Assembly: GCA_014610835.1 (NCBI GenBank)
Contig: QQXM01000017.1
Span: 1-57,176 of the forward strand
Direction of reading: 5' to 3'
DNA: 57,176 nucleotides
Origin: Erysipelotrichaceae bacterium 7770_A6
GTDB taxonomy: Bacteria; Bacillota_I; Bacilli_A; Erysipelotrichales; Erysipelotrichaceae
The translations under genes and the position numbers were made by a program. Shown in pieces: positions 7,772 through 17,253 of this stretch; position 1 is the first letter of the stretch, and each line of letters begins with the position of its first letter. The notes beneath the pieces were generated by a model, which saw only the letters and a list, made by a program, of their open reading frames with translations, was not told the DNA's origin and made no database searches.

Positions 7772-8469
7772 GCGTTGATTTAATGGATTACTTGAAGAAT
7801 AACGAATACCCAGGTCGTGGTATCGCAATTGGCAGAACTCCATGTGGAAAAAATATTCGTATTGCTTACTGGATCATGGGAAGAAGCAGCAATTCTAGAA
7901 ATAGAGTATTCCTGGAAACAGAAGATGGCATCAGAACAGAAGCATTTGATCCAAGTAAGATGGAAGATCCTTCATTGATTATTTATCATCCGGTTAGAAA
8001 ACTTGAAAACAAGACAATCGTTACAAATGGTGATCAGACAGATACAATCTGGAATGCATTAAAAGAAGGCAAGACTTTTGAAGATGCACTACGTACAAGA
8101 ACATTTGAACCAGATGGACCAAACTGGACTCCAAGAATTTCTGCACTTGTAGAAGGTGCTGGCTATAAGATGTCAATCTTAAAGAGTATGAATCTTGAAG
8201 GCAGTGCAGTTGGCCGTTATTTCTTTGAATATCCAGAAGCAGAAAATGGTGTTGGGCATTTGATTACAACATATAAGACAAATGGTAATCCAATTCCTTC
8301 TTTTGAAGGAGAACCAATTCGTTGGGATATGGCTCATGAAAAGTTTGATGAATGGGCAAATCATGTATGGGAAGCATTGAATGAAGATAATAAGGTTTCT
8401 TTATATACATGTCATATGAATATTGAAACAGGCGAAACAAAAACAATGATTTTCAATAAGAATAAGTAA
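7768..8469 (+). CDS. purO: IMP cyclohydrolase, PurO-like (PF07826)
   Basis: 233 residues. Predicted to close FAICAR to IMP, the last step of purine synthesis. It is not related to the N-terminal half of the usual bifunctional PurH; it belongs to the IMP_cyclohyd family first known from archaeal PurO and also found in Clostridia-like bacteria. Recognisable parts are YPGRGIAIGRTPCGKNIRIAYWIMGRS near the N-terminus, a NGDQTDTI segment, and FEPDGPNWTPRISALVEG. Its start overlaps purN (ATGA), and the formyltransferase gene follows 14 bases later. Function rests on family recall plus operon position. Confidence 0.85.
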   Translation: MSVDLMDYLKNNEYPGRGIAIGRTPCGKNIRIAYWIMGRSSNSRNRVFLETEDGIRTEAFDPSKMEDPSLIIYHPVRKLENKTIVTNGDQTDTIWNALKEGKTFEDALRTRTFEPDGPNWTPRISALVEGAGYKMSILKSMNLEGSAVGRYFFEYPEAENGVGHLITTYKTNGNPIPSFEGEPIRWDMAHEKFDEWANHVWEALNEDNKVSLYTCHMNIETGETKTMIFNKNK

Positions 8470-8483
8470 GAAGGAGAAAGAAC

Positions 8484-9659
8484 ATGGCTAAGGAAATTGC
8501 TTTGAAGTATGGATGTAATCCAAATCAGAAACCATCTCGTATTTATGTAGAAGATGGTGAATTACCAGTGACAGTATTAAATGGAAAACCAGGTTATATC
8601 AACTTTTTAGATGCATTAAACAGTTGGCAGCTTGTAAAAGAATTAAAAGAAGCAACAGGACTTCCTTCAGCAGCTTCTTTCAAGCACGTTTCTCCTGCAG
8701 GTGCTGCAGTTGGACTTCCATTGAGTGAAACGGATCGTAAGATCTATTTCGTAGATGAGGAAGAATTGTCTCCGATTGCTTGTGCATATGTAAGAGCGCG
8801 TGGTGCAGATCGTATGTCTTCTTATGGTGACTGGGCTGCACTTTCTGATGTGTGTGATGCAGATACTGCTAGACTTCTAAAGAAGGAAGTATCTGATGGT
8901 GTGATTGCGCCTGGCTTTACAGAAGAAGCACTAGAAATTCTGCGTCAGAAGAAAAAGGGAAACTACAATGTTGTTCAGATTGATCCTGACTATGTTCCAG
9001 AAGAAATTGAACATAAACAGGTATTTGGTATTACATTTGAACAGGGTAGAAACAATATCAAGATTGATGAATCTTTATTAACAAATATCATCAGTGAAAA
9101 TAAGAATCTTCCTGAGAGTGCAAAAAGAGATTTGATGATTGCTTTAATTGCATTGAAGTATACACAGTCTAACTCTGTTGCATATGCAAAGGATGGTCAG
9201 TGTATTGGTATTGGTGCTGGTCAGCAAAGCCGTGTCCATTGTGTAAGACTTGCTGGAAATAAGGCTGATAACTGGTGGCTGAGACAGAATCCAAAGGTAT
9301 TGGCATTGCCATTCAAACAGGGAATTCGTAGAGCTGATCGCGATAACACAATTGATGTATATATCTCTGATGAATATGAAGATGTATTAAGAGATGGTAC
9401 ATGGGAAAACTTCTTTGAAACAAAGCCTGAAGTACTGACAAAGGAAGAAAAGAAGGAATGGTTAAGCAAGATGAATGGAGTTTCTTTAGCATCTGATGCT
9501 TTCTTCCCATTTGGAGATAATATTGAAAGAGCACACAAGAGTGGTGTTGAATTCATTGTTGAACCAGGTGGTTCTATCCGTGATGACAATGTCATTGATA
9601 CATGCAATCGATACAATATGACACTTGTATTTAATGGTGTTAGATTGTTCCATCATTAA
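8484..9659 (+). CDS. purH: AICAR formyltransferase (stand-alone, PurH C-domain type)
   Basis: 391 residues. It formylates AICAR from 10-formyl-THF. It corresponds to the transformylase half of PurH: KYGCNPNQKPS, LNGKPGYINFLDALNSWQLV, AASFKHVSPAGAAVG with the catalytic Lys-His pair, SVAYAKDGQCIGIGAGQQSRV and GVEFIVEPGGSIRDD. It has no MGS-like IMP cyclohydrolase domain, so the preceding PurO-type gene is needed to complete the pathway. Good ribosome binding site (AAGGAG) before 8484; purD follows after 18 bases. Confidence 0.93.
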   Translation: MAKEIALKYGCNPNQKPSRIYVEDGELPVTVLNGKPGYINFLDALNSWQLVKELKEATGLPSAASFKHVSPAGAAVGLPLSETDRKIYFVDEEELSPIACAYVRARGADRMSSYGDWAALSDVCDADTARLLKKEVSDGVIAPGFTEEALEILRQKKKGNYNVVQIDPDYVPEEIEHKQVFGITFEQGRNNIKIDESLLTNIISENKNLPESAKRDLMIALIALKYTQSNSVAYAKDGQCIGIGAGQQSRVHCVRLAGNKADNWWLRQNPKVLALPFKQGIRRADRDNTIDVYISDEYEDVLRDGTWENFFETKPEVLTKEEKKEWLSKMNGVSLASDAFFPFGDNIERAHKSGVEFIVEPGGSIRDDNVIDTCNRYNMTLVFNGVRLFHH

Positions 9660-9677
9660 TAAAGAAGGTATAGAACA

Positions 9678-10940
9678 ATGAAATTATTAGTTGTTGGATC
9701 TGGCGGAAGAGAACACGCAGTGATCCGTAAATTAAAAGAAAATAAAGAAATTGAAAAAATCTATTGTGCGCCAGGAAATGGTGGTATCAGTGCAGATGCA
9801 GAATGTGTTGATATCAAGGCAACAGATAAAGAAAACATGGTGAAGTTTGCGAAAGAAAATGCCATTGATTTCTGCGTTGTTACACCAGATGATCCACTAG
9901 CATTAGGCATGGTAGATGAGATGGAAGAAGCAGGAATTCCTTGCTTTGGTCCTAAAGCCAATGCAGCAATCATTGAAGCAAGTAAAGCTTTCTCTAAGGA
10001 CCTGATGAAGAAGTATGGCATTCCTACTGCAGATTATGAAACTTTCGACAATGAGAAAGATGCATTGCACTACATTGAAGAAAAGAATACATTTCCAATT
10101 GTTATCAAAGCAGATGGTCTTGCACTTGGGAAAGGTGTATTGATTTGTGAAACACTGGATGATGCTAAAACTGCTTTGCGTGAAATGATGGTTGAACATG
10201 TGTTTGGCTTGAGTGGCAATAAAGTCGTTGTGGAAGAATTTATGACAGGTAAAGAGGTATCTGTTCTAGCATTTACAGATGGTAATGTTGTGAAGCCGAT
10301 GATTTCTTCTATGGATCATAAGCGTGCATATGATAATGATGAGGGTCTCAATACTGGTGGTATGGGAACAATTGCACCTTCTCCTTATTACACAAAAGAA
10401 ATTGCGGAAACATGTATGGAAACAATCTTTCTTCCAACAGTGAAAGCAATGAATGCTGAAGGAAGAACATTTAAAGGCTGCCTGTACTTTGGTTTAATGC
10501 TTACACCAAAGGGACCACGTGTTGTGGAATATAACTGTAGATTTGGAGATCCTGAAACACAGGTTGTATTACCTTTGTTGAATTCTGATTTACTTACAAT
10601 CATGAAAGCATGTCACGATGGAACATTAAAAGATGTTGATGTTGTGTGGAGTGAAGAAGCTTGTGCTTGTGTTGTAGAAGCAAGTGGTGGATATCCTGTG
10701 AAATATGAAAAGGGATTTGAAATCCATGGCTTAGATGAAAATGGCCAGCATGATGGTGTCATCGTATATCATGCTGGAACAAAGAAAGAAAACGGTAAAT
10801 TCTATACAAATGGTGGAAGAGTACTTGGCATTACTGCTAAGGGCGCTACCTTGCAAGATGCGTTAGATAAGGCATATGAAGCTGTAAAGGAAATTGGCTT
10901 TGACAAGATGCATTATCGTACAGATATTGGAAAGAAATAG
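9678..10940 (+). CDS. purD: Phosphoribosylamine-glycine ligase
   Basis: 420 residues. It joins glycine to phosphoribosylamine with ATP to make GAR. The N-domain starts LLVVGSGGREHAV; the ATP-grasp core contains FPIVIKADGLALGKGV, NTGGMGTIAPSPYY and VVEYNCRFGDPETQVVLP. Length is normal. It lies 18 bases after the formyltransferase gene and 10 bases before purL, each with its own ribosome binding site. Confidence 0.97.
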   Translation: MKLLVVGSGGREHAVIRKLKENKEIEKIYCAPGNGGISADAECVDIKATDKENMVKFAKENAIDFCVVTPDDPLALGMVDEMEEAGIPCFGPKANAAIIEASKAFSKDLMKKYGIPTADYETFDNEKDALHYIEEKNTFPIVIKADGLALGKGVLICETLDDAKTALREMMVEHVFGLSGNKVVVEEFMTGKEVSVLAFTDGNVVKPMISSMDHKRAYDNDEGLNTGGMGTIAPSPYYTKEIAETCMETIFLPTVKAMNAEGRTFKGCLYFGLMLTPKGPRVVEYNCRFGDPETQVVLPLLNSDLLTIMKACHDGTLKDVDVVWSEEACACVVEASGGYPVKYEKGFEIHGLDENGQHDGVIVYHAGTKKENGKFYTNGGRVLGITAKGATLQDALDKAYEAVKEIGFDKMHYRTDIGKK

Positions 10941-10950
10941 GAGAAAGTAA

Positions 10951-13900
10951 ATGAGCGTATATCGTTGCTTTGTGGAAAAGAAACAGCCATTCGCTACAGA
11001 AGCAAATGGTGTGAAGAGTGATCTGAAGATTGCTTTGTTAAATGATGATGTAAGAAATGTAAGAGTCATCAATCGCTATGATCTTGAAAATATTGATGAA
11101 GAAGATTTTAAAATGGCAGAAAGAACAATTCTTTCTGAACCACAGGTAGATACACTTTATGAAGAAGCACCTGTTGCTGAAGATGATGAATGGGTACTCG
11201 CTGTTGAATATCTTCCTGGTCAGTTTGATCAAAGAGCAGACTCTGCTTCTCAATGTATTCAACTTGCTACAATGAAGGAAAAGCCTGAAGTCCGCAGTGC
11301 GCGTTTGTATTACATCAAGGGTAATCTTACAGAAGAAGATAAAGAAAAGATCAAGAAGACTTTGATTAACCCAGTAGAAGCAAGAGAAGCTTCTTTAGAA
11401 AAACCTGAAACAATTCATCAGAATTATGAAAAGCCAGCTTTACCTGAAATCCTGGATGGTTTTATTGATTTAGATGAAGCAGGACTGGAAGCATTTAGAA
11501 GTGAAAATGGCTTGGCTATGGATCTTGCAGACATCAAGTTCCTGCAGGATTATTTCAAGAACGAAGAAAAGAGAGATCCAAGAATCACTGAAATTAAGGT
11601 GATTGATACATACTGGTCTGATCATTGTCGTCATACAACATTCAATACAATTATCAACAATGTTGATATCAAGGATGAAAATATCAAGAAAGCATATGAT
11701 GCTTATCTTGATTTGCGTAAAGAAGTTTACGCGGGAAAAACAGAAAAGCCACTTTCTTTGTGGGATCTTGCAACAATTGGCGTCAAGGCTCTTAAGAAAG
11801 AGGGTAAGCTGAAAGACTTGGATGAATCTGAAGAAATCAATGCTTGTTCTGTAAGAATCAAGGTTGATGTTGATGGTGAAGATCAGGATTGGCTATTGAT
11901 GTTCAAGAATGAAACACATAACCATCCTACTGAAATTGAACCATTTGGTGGTGCAGCTACATGTTTAGGTGGCGCAATTCGTGACCCTCTGTCTGGTAGA
12001 AGCTATGTTTATCAGGCAATGCGTGTAACGGGTGCTGCAGATCCATTACTCCCAATTGAAGATACATTAGAAGGAAAGCTTCCTCAGCGTAAGATTGTTA
12101 CAACAGCAGCAGCTGGTTATTCTTCTTATGGTAACCAGATTGGCTTAGCTACAGGGCATGTCACTGAAATCTATCATCCAGGATACGTTGCTAAGAGAAT
12201 GGAAGTTGGAGGTGTCATTGCAGCAGCTCCAAGTGAAAATGTTGTTCGTGAAAGACCGGAAGCAGGAGATGTTGTTATCCTGCTAGGTGGAAAGACTGGT
12301 AGAGATGGATGTGGAGGCGCTACAGGTTCTTCGAAATCTCATAATGTTGATTCCCTTGCAAAAGACGGTGCAGAAGTACAGAAGGGGAATGCACCTGAAG
12401 AAAGAAAACTGCAGAGACTGTTTAGAAACCCTGAAGCTACAAAGCTGATCAAGAGATGTAATGACTTTGGTGCAGGTGGTGTATCTGTTGCGATTGGTGA
12501 ACTTGCGGATGGATTACATATTGATTTAAATAAGGTTCCTAAGAAATATGAAGGTCTTGATGGAACAGAACTTGCTATTTCAGAATCTCAGGAAAGAATG
12601 GCAGTTGTTGTTAGAAAAGAAGATGCAGATCATTTTCAGAAACTTGCGAGTGATGAAAATCTGGAATCTACTGTTGTTGCAGAAGTAACAGAAGAAGCTC
12701 GTATGATCATGTATCTTGATGGTGTTGATATTGTTAACATTTCAAGAGAATTCTTGAATACAAATGGTGCAAAGCGTTATACAGATGTTGAGGTTGAAGA
12801 CCATGGCAAGAAGCAGGTCGTTATGGAAACAAAACCATTTGCGGAAAGAATGGAAGCATTGGCATCTGACTTGAATGTTTGTTCCCAGAAGGGCCTTGTG
12901 GAAAGATTTGACTCTACAATTGGTGCAGGTACAGTCTTAATGCCATTTGGTGGAAAGACACAGTTAACACCAGCACAGGCAATGTGTGCAAAGATTCCAG
13001 TATTGAATGCGGAAACAGATACTGCTTCTTTGATGGCTTGGGGATTTGATCCATATGAAATGAGTGAAAATCCATTTACAGGTGCACAGGAATCTGTCAT
13101 TTCTTCCATTGCCAAGATCGTAGCTGCAGGTGGTTCTTATCATCATGCATGGATGTCTTTCCAGGAATACTTTGGTCATATGTATACAGATCCTAAGCGT
13201 TGGGGTCAGCCATTCTCTGCTTTACTTGGTGCATTAAAAGCACAGCGGGAATTAGAAATTGGTGCAATTGGTGGAAAAGACTCCATGTCTGGAACATTCG
13301 AAGATATTGATGTTCCACCTACATTAGTTGCATTCTCTGTTTCTACATGTAAGGCTAGTGAAGCTGTTTCTGATGAATGGAAGGGTGCAGGACATCATGT
13401 GTATGTTTTGAAACCTTCTTATGATGCATATGGCAATCCAGACTGGGAAAGTGTTAGAAATACATTTGATGCGATGGAATCTATCATTAAAGATAAGAAG
13501 GCATTATCTGTATGGACATTGGAAAATGGCGGACTTGCAGAAGGTATTCTCAAGTGTGCATTAGGTAACAAGATTGGGTTTGAACTAGATCCTTCCTTTG
13601 CGGTAGATGATTTATTTGATAAATGCTATGGTGCATTCATGGTAGAAGTAGATGGAACTTTAGAAGAAGGTACATTGCTTGGCAGAACAATCGATGCATA
13701 CAAGATCGTATCCAATGAGGGTGAAGTTGATCTAGAGTCATTACAGAAGACATATGAAGATAAGCTTCAGCCTGTATTCCCATATACAGACGTTAACCCA
13801 AAGCAGGAAATTCAACCAATCAACTATGAAGCTAGCGAAACATTACATGCAAGCTATACAGTGGAAAAACCACATGTACTTATTCCAGTATTCCCAGGAA

Positions 13901-14667
13901 CGAACTGTGAATGGGATACAGCACATGCTTTTGAAAGAGCTGGCGCTGAGTGTGAAATCTTTGTTATCAAGAATCTGACAAGTGCAGATATTGAAGCAAG
14001 TGCAAATGCATTCGCTGAAAAGATTCATGCATCACAGATTATTGCAATCCCTGGTGGATTCTCTGGTGGTGATGAACCTGAAGGTTCTGCGAAATTCATT
14101 ACAGCGTTCTTTAGAAACCCTAAGGTAAAAGAAGCCGTAACGGATTTACTTGATAACCGTGAAGGTTTGATGTGTGGTATCTGTAATGGTTTCCAGGCTT
14201 TGATCAAGTTGGGTCTTGTTCCTTTTGGAAAGATCATTGATACAGATGAAAACTGCCCAACATTAACATTCAATACAATTGGCAGACATCAGTCTATGCT
14301 TGTTAGAACTAGAATTGCTTCCAATAAGTCTCCTTGGTTAAAACACACAAAGCCAGGTGAAATTCATACTGTAGCAATTTCTCATGGTGAAGGTAGATTT
14401 GTTGCAAATGATGATGTACTGCAGCAGCTCATTGAAAATGGTCAGGTTGCTACACAGTACGTTGATCTAGATGGCAATCCTACAAGTGATGTTAGATTCA
14501 ATCCTAATAATTCTTATTTAGCAATTGAAGGTATTACATCACCAGATGGAAGAGTATTTGGCAAGATGGGTCACTCTGAAAGAAGTGGTGACAACATGTA
14601 TGTTAATATTCCAGATAAGAATCTAGAAAATGAAATCTTCAAGAGTGCTGTTGAGTACTTTAAATAA
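10951..14667 (+). CDS. purL: Phosphoribosylformylglycinamidine synthase, single-chain
   Basis: 1238 residues. It makes FGAM from FGAR using glutamine and ATP. It is the large one-chain form seen in many Clostridia-like bacteria, so separate purS and purQ genes are not needed. Visible are the synthetase domains (SDHCRHTTFNT, FKNETHNHPTEIEPFGGAATCLGG, GGKTGRDGCGGATGSSKS) and a C-terminal class I glutaminase domain with GICNGFQALIKLGLVPFG, carrying the nucleophile cysteine, and a late SHGEGRF histidine segment. Last gene of the operon; a terminator follows 11 bases after the stop codon. Confidence 0.97.
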   Translation: MSVYRCFVEKKQPFATEANGVKSDLKIALLNDDVRNVRVINRYDLENIDEEDFKMAERTILSEPQVDTLYEEAPVAEDDEWVLAVEYLPGQFDQRADSASQCIQLATMKEKPEVRSARLYYIKGNLTEEDKEKIKKTLINPVEAREASLEKPETIHQNYEKPALPEILDGFIDLDEAGLEAFRSENGLAMDLADIKFLQDYFKNEEKRDPRITEIKVIDTYWSDHCRHTTFNTIINNVDIKDENIKKAYDAYLDLRKEVYAGKTEKPLSLWDLATIGVKALKKEGKLKDLDESEEINACSVRIKVDVDGEDQDWLLMFKNETHNHPTEIEPFGGAATCLGGAIRDPLSGRSYVYQAMRVTGAADPLLPIEDTLEGKLPQRKIVTTAAAGYSSYGNQIGLATGHVTEIYHPGYVAKRMEVGGVIAAAPSENVVRERPEAGDVVILLGGKTGRDGCGGATGSSKSHNVDSLAKDGAEVQKGNAPEERKLQRLFRNPEATKLIKRCNDFGAGGVSVAIGELADGLHIDLNKVPKKYEGLDGTELAISESQERMAVVVRKEDADHFQKLASDENLESTVVAEVTEEARMIMYLDGVDIVNISREFLNTNGAKRYTDVEVEDHGKKQVVMETKPFAERMEALASDLNVCSQKGLVERFDSTIGAGTVLMPFGGKTQLTPAQAMCAKIPVLNAETDTASLMAWGFDPYEMSENPFTGAQESVISSIAKIVAAGGSYHHAWMSFQEYFGHMYTDPKRWGQPFSALLGALKAQRELEIGAIGGKDSMSGTFEDIDVPPTLVAFSVSTCKASEAVSDEWKGAGHHVYVLKPSYDAYGNPDWESVRNTFDAMESIIKDKKALSVWTLENGGLAEGILKCALGNKIGFELDPSFAVDDLFDKCYGAFMVEVDGTLEEGTLLGRTIDAYKIVSNEGEVDLESLQKTYEDKLQPVFPYTDVNPKQEIQPINYEASETLHASYTVEKPHVLIPVFPGTNCEWDTAHAFERAGAECEIFVIKNLTSADIEASANAFAEKIHASQIIAIPGGFSGGDEPEGSAKFITAFFRNPKVKEAVTDLLDNREGLMCGICNGFQALIKLGLVPFGKIIDTDENCPTLTFNTIGRHQSMLVRTRIASNKSPWLKHTKPGEIHTVAISHGEGRFVANDDVLQQLIENGQVATQYVDLDGNPTSDVRFNPNNSYLAIEGITSPDGRVFGKMGHSERSGDNMYVNIPDKNLENEIFKSAVEYFK

Positions 14668-14678
14668 TTGGTAAATGA

Positions 14679-14714
14679 AAAAGACACAGGTTTGTAAAAG
14701 AGCCTGTGTCTTTT
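14679..14714 (+). terminator. Terminator of the pur operon
   Basis: Perfect 12-base stem AAAAGACACAGG / CCTGTGTCTTTT around a 12-base loop, immediately downstream of purL. Confidence 0.92.
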
Positions 14715-14745
14715 CAGGTGTGAATCATTCTTTATCAGCCTGAAA

Positions 14746-14809
14746 TGTTAGCTAACAAAGTGAAAAAGTAAATGTTAGACTAACGAATACGCAAGTTTGG
14801 TTTTATAAT
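14746..14809 (+). promoter_or_regulatory. Promoter with paired palindromes upstream of the metal ATPase operon
   Basis: A perfect palindrome TGTTAGCTAACA (14746-14757) and a second, GTTAG-A-CTAAC (14774-14784), precede TATAAT at 14804-14809; the second overlaps the -35 position, which has only a poor hexamer. The GTTAG...CTAAC core resembles operators of DtxR/IdeR-family metalloregulators (established for the family; identity here inferred). This suggests iron- or manganese-responsive control. Confidence 0.55.
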
Positions 14810-14849
14810 TTGTTTTTGATAAAACCGTGAAACGGCAGGAGGTATAAAG

Positions 14850-15137
14850 ATGAATTTATTAAGTGCGAGACTGGTTGGATATGGTGTTTTACTTGGAACA
14901 GTTGGTGTAAAGATTTTAACAAGTGATGATGCAAAAAAGCTTTACACACATTGTACAGCTGCTGCTATGAGAGGTGTTGATGAAGTGGCAAAAGTTTATA
15001 CAGCATTAAAAGAAAACTGTGAAGATATTGGTGTTGATGCAAAAGAAATCAACGAAAAAAGAGCACAGGCAAAAGAAGCAAAAATGATTGCTGATGCAAA
15101 AGCATTTCTTGAATCTTGCGAAGAGAAAGACGCGTAA
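14850..15137 (+). CDS. Small membrane-anchored DUF6110-like protein
   Basis: 95 residues. An N-terminal hydrophobic segment (about residues 5-22, LVGYGVLLGTVGVKILTS) is followed by a charged, helical region rich in Lys, Glu and Ala. The pattern GTVGVKILTSDDAKKLY...AMRG matches what I recall of the DUF6110 family, which is found beside heavy-metal P-type ATPases. Here the ATPase start is three bases after this stop codon, so both are made from one message. Ribosome binding site AGGAGG. It may be an accessory factor or metal chaperone for the pump, but no metal-binding motif is evident. Confidence 0.7.
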   Translation: MNLLSARLVGYGVLLGTVGVKILTSDDAKKLYTHCTAAAMRGVDEVAKVYTALKENCEDIGVDAKEINEKRAQAKEAKMIADAKAFLESCEEKDA

Positions 15138-15140
15138 TCT

Positions 15141-17213
15141 ATGAAGTGTCAGATTCTACATGAATCAAAGGGACGCATGCGTGTACACATGCTTCAGTAT
15201 CGAATGACACTGGAACAGGCAGATATTCTAGAATACTATCTTAAGAAGCAGACAGGCGTAAAAGATGTTAAGGTCAATGACAGAACATCAGATGTCATTG
15301 TTTTGTTTGATACAGATAGACAGAACATTATTTCTTTGCTTTCTTCTTTTCATTATGAAGAGAATACAGATGTTGTTCCTGAACATACTGGACGTGAACT
15401 TGCAAGAGAATACGAAGATAAAGTCATTTATCACACGTTAAAGCGTGCAGTAACAAGAATGTTTTTTCCACTTTCTTTAAGAAGTGCAATTTCTTTTGCG
15501 AAGAGCTGGAAATTTATTGTGCCTGGTGTACAGGCGCTGCTTGCGGGAAATATTGAAGTGAGCGTATTGGATGCAACGACAATCTTGATTAGTATGCTTC
15601 GTGGCAACTTTGATACTGCAGGCGACTTGATGTTCCTGCTTGGACTTTCAGAAATATTAGAAGAATGGACACACAAGAAGAGTGTTGATGATCTTGCACG
15701 CAGTATGTCATTGAATGTGGAAAAAGCATGGAAAGTACTTGATGATGGTGCGACGGTACTTGTAGCTGTAAATGAATTTAAAAAAGGTGATCGTTTCGTT
15801 GTCCGTACAAGTAATATGATTCCATTGGATGGCATTGTTGTGAAAGAAAATGCGGAAGTAAACCAGGCTTCTATGACGGGAGAATCTTTGCCTGTGAATA
15901 AAGATGCTGGTAAACCGGTTTTTGCGGGTACAGTTGTGGAAGATGGTGAGTGCGTTGTTGAAGTGACTTCTATCAGTGGTAGTGGCAGATATGATCGTAT
16001 TGTCAATATGATTGAAGAATCTGAAAAAATGAAGTCGGATTTTGAAAATCAATCTACAGAATTGGCAGATCGTCTTGTTCCTTATTCTCTAATAGGTACA
16101 GCGTTAACTTACGCACTGACAAGAAATACGAACAAAGCTCTTTCTGTTTTGATGGTTGATTTCTCATGTGCATTGAAACTGTCGATTCCAATTGCGGTAT
16201 TATCTGCGATGAGACAAGCTTCTAACATGGGAATTGTGATCAAGGGCGGAAAGTATATGGAGACAGTAAGTCAGGCTGATACTGTAGTCTTTGATAAGAC
16301 AGGTACATTAACTGTTTCTTCACCAAAGGTGAAAGATATTGTTACCTTTGAAGGAAATGACAAGAAGGAAATGCTGAAGCTTGCCGCGTGTCTTGAAGAA
16401 CATTATCCACATTCCATTGCAAATGCGGTAGTAAAAGCAGCTGCAGATGAAGGTCTTGTGCATGAAGAAAAACATTCAAAAGTGGAATATGTTGTTGCCC
16501 ATGGAATTGTTTCTTCTATCAATGGACAGAAGGTTCTGATTGGATCACATCATTTCTTGTTTGATGATGAAAAGTGTATTATCCCAGAAGGTGAAGAAGA
16601 AAAGTTCAACAATATTCCAGATGAATACTCACATTTATACATGGCAATCGGAAATAGACTTGTTGCGGTAATTCTCATTGAAGATCCAATTCGAAAAGAA
16701 AGTGGACAACTGATACATTCTTTACATGAGAGTGGTTTACATAATCTTGTGATGATGACGGGAGACTCTGAAAGAACCGCAAAGGCTGTTGCGTCAAAAG
16801 TAGGAATGGATGCATATTATTCTGAAGTATTGCCAGAAGATAAAGCAACATTTGTACGTAAAGAAAAGAGTAATGGGAAGAAAGTAATCATGATTGGTGA
16901 TGGTATCAATGATGCGCTTGCCTTGAGTGAAGCAGATGTTGCGGTTGCGATATCAAATGGTGCTGAAATCACACGTGAAATTGCAGATATTACTGTACCG
17001 GTAGACGATATCACAAAAATTGCAGCTTTACGAAATTTGAGTACAAAGCTGGAAAATAGAATTGAAGGAAATTACCATAAGATCATGACAATCAATTCTA
17101 CATTGATTGCACTAGGAATTCTTGGTATATTGCCACCTTCTTCTACAGCATATCTACATAACTTATCAACACTTGCACTAAGTGTTTACTCAATGAGTGA
17201 TATAAAGATGTAA
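15141..17213 (+). CDS. Heavy-metal translocating P1B-type ATPase
   Basis: 690 residues. The N-terminal 60 or so look like an HMA-type fold without the CxxC metal site. The TGE loop (SMTGESLP), the phosphorylated D385 in DKTGTLT, TGDSERTAK and GDGINDALAL are intact. The membrane metal motif is unusual: DFSCALKLSIP (Cys343) replaces the CPC signature, and the HP dipeptide appears as YPHSIANAV. Loss of CPC argues against Cu+ or Zn2+ transport of the standard kind and is closer to CtpC-like Mn/Fe pumps. With the DtxR-like palindromes upstream, an Mn2+ or Fe2+ exporter is the best guess. Co-transcribed with the DUF6110-like gene. Confidence 0.88.
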   Translation: MKCQILHESKGRMRVHMLQYRMTLEQADILEYYLKKQTGVKDVKVNDRTSDVIVLFDTDRQNIISLLSSFHYEENTDVVPEHTGRELAREYEDKVIYHTLKRAVTRMFFPLSLRSAISFAKSWKFIVPGVQALLAGNIEVSVLDATTILISMLRGNFDTAGDLMFLLGLSEILEEWTHKKSVDDLARSMSLNVEKAWKVLDDGATVLVAVNEFKKGDRFVVRTSNMIPLDGIVVKENAEVNQASMTGESLPVNKDAGKPVFAGTVVEDGECVVEVTSISGSGRYDRIVNMIEESEKMKSDFENQSTELADRLVPYSLIGTALTYALTRNTNKALSVLMVDFSCALKLSIPIAVLSAMRQASNMGIVIKGGKYMETVSQADTVVFDKTGTLTVSSPKVKDIVTFEGNDKKEMLKLAACLEEHYPHSIANAVVKAAADEGLVHEEKHSKVEYVVAHGIVSSINGQKVLIGSHHFLFDDEKCIIPEGEEEKFNNIPDEYSHLYMAIGNRLVAVILIEDPIRKESGQLIHSLHESGLHNLVMMTGDSERTAKAVASKVGMDAYYSEVLPEDKATFVRKEKSNGKKVIMIGDGINDALALSEADVAVAISNGAEITREIADITVPVDDITKIAALRNLSTKLENRIEGNYHKIMTINSTLIALGILGILPPSSTAYLHNLSTLALSVYSMSDIKM

Positions 17214-17215
17214 TG

Positions 17216-17247
17216 AAAAAGTGAACCTTCATCTGGTTCACTTTTTT
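17216..17247. terminator. Bidirectional terminator
   Basis: AAAAAGTGAACC (17216-17227) pairs with GGTTCACTTTTTT (17235-17247). It separates the plus-strand ATPase gene from the convergent minus-strand DUF4428 gene. Confidence 0.9.
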
Positions 17248-17253
17248 GTATGC

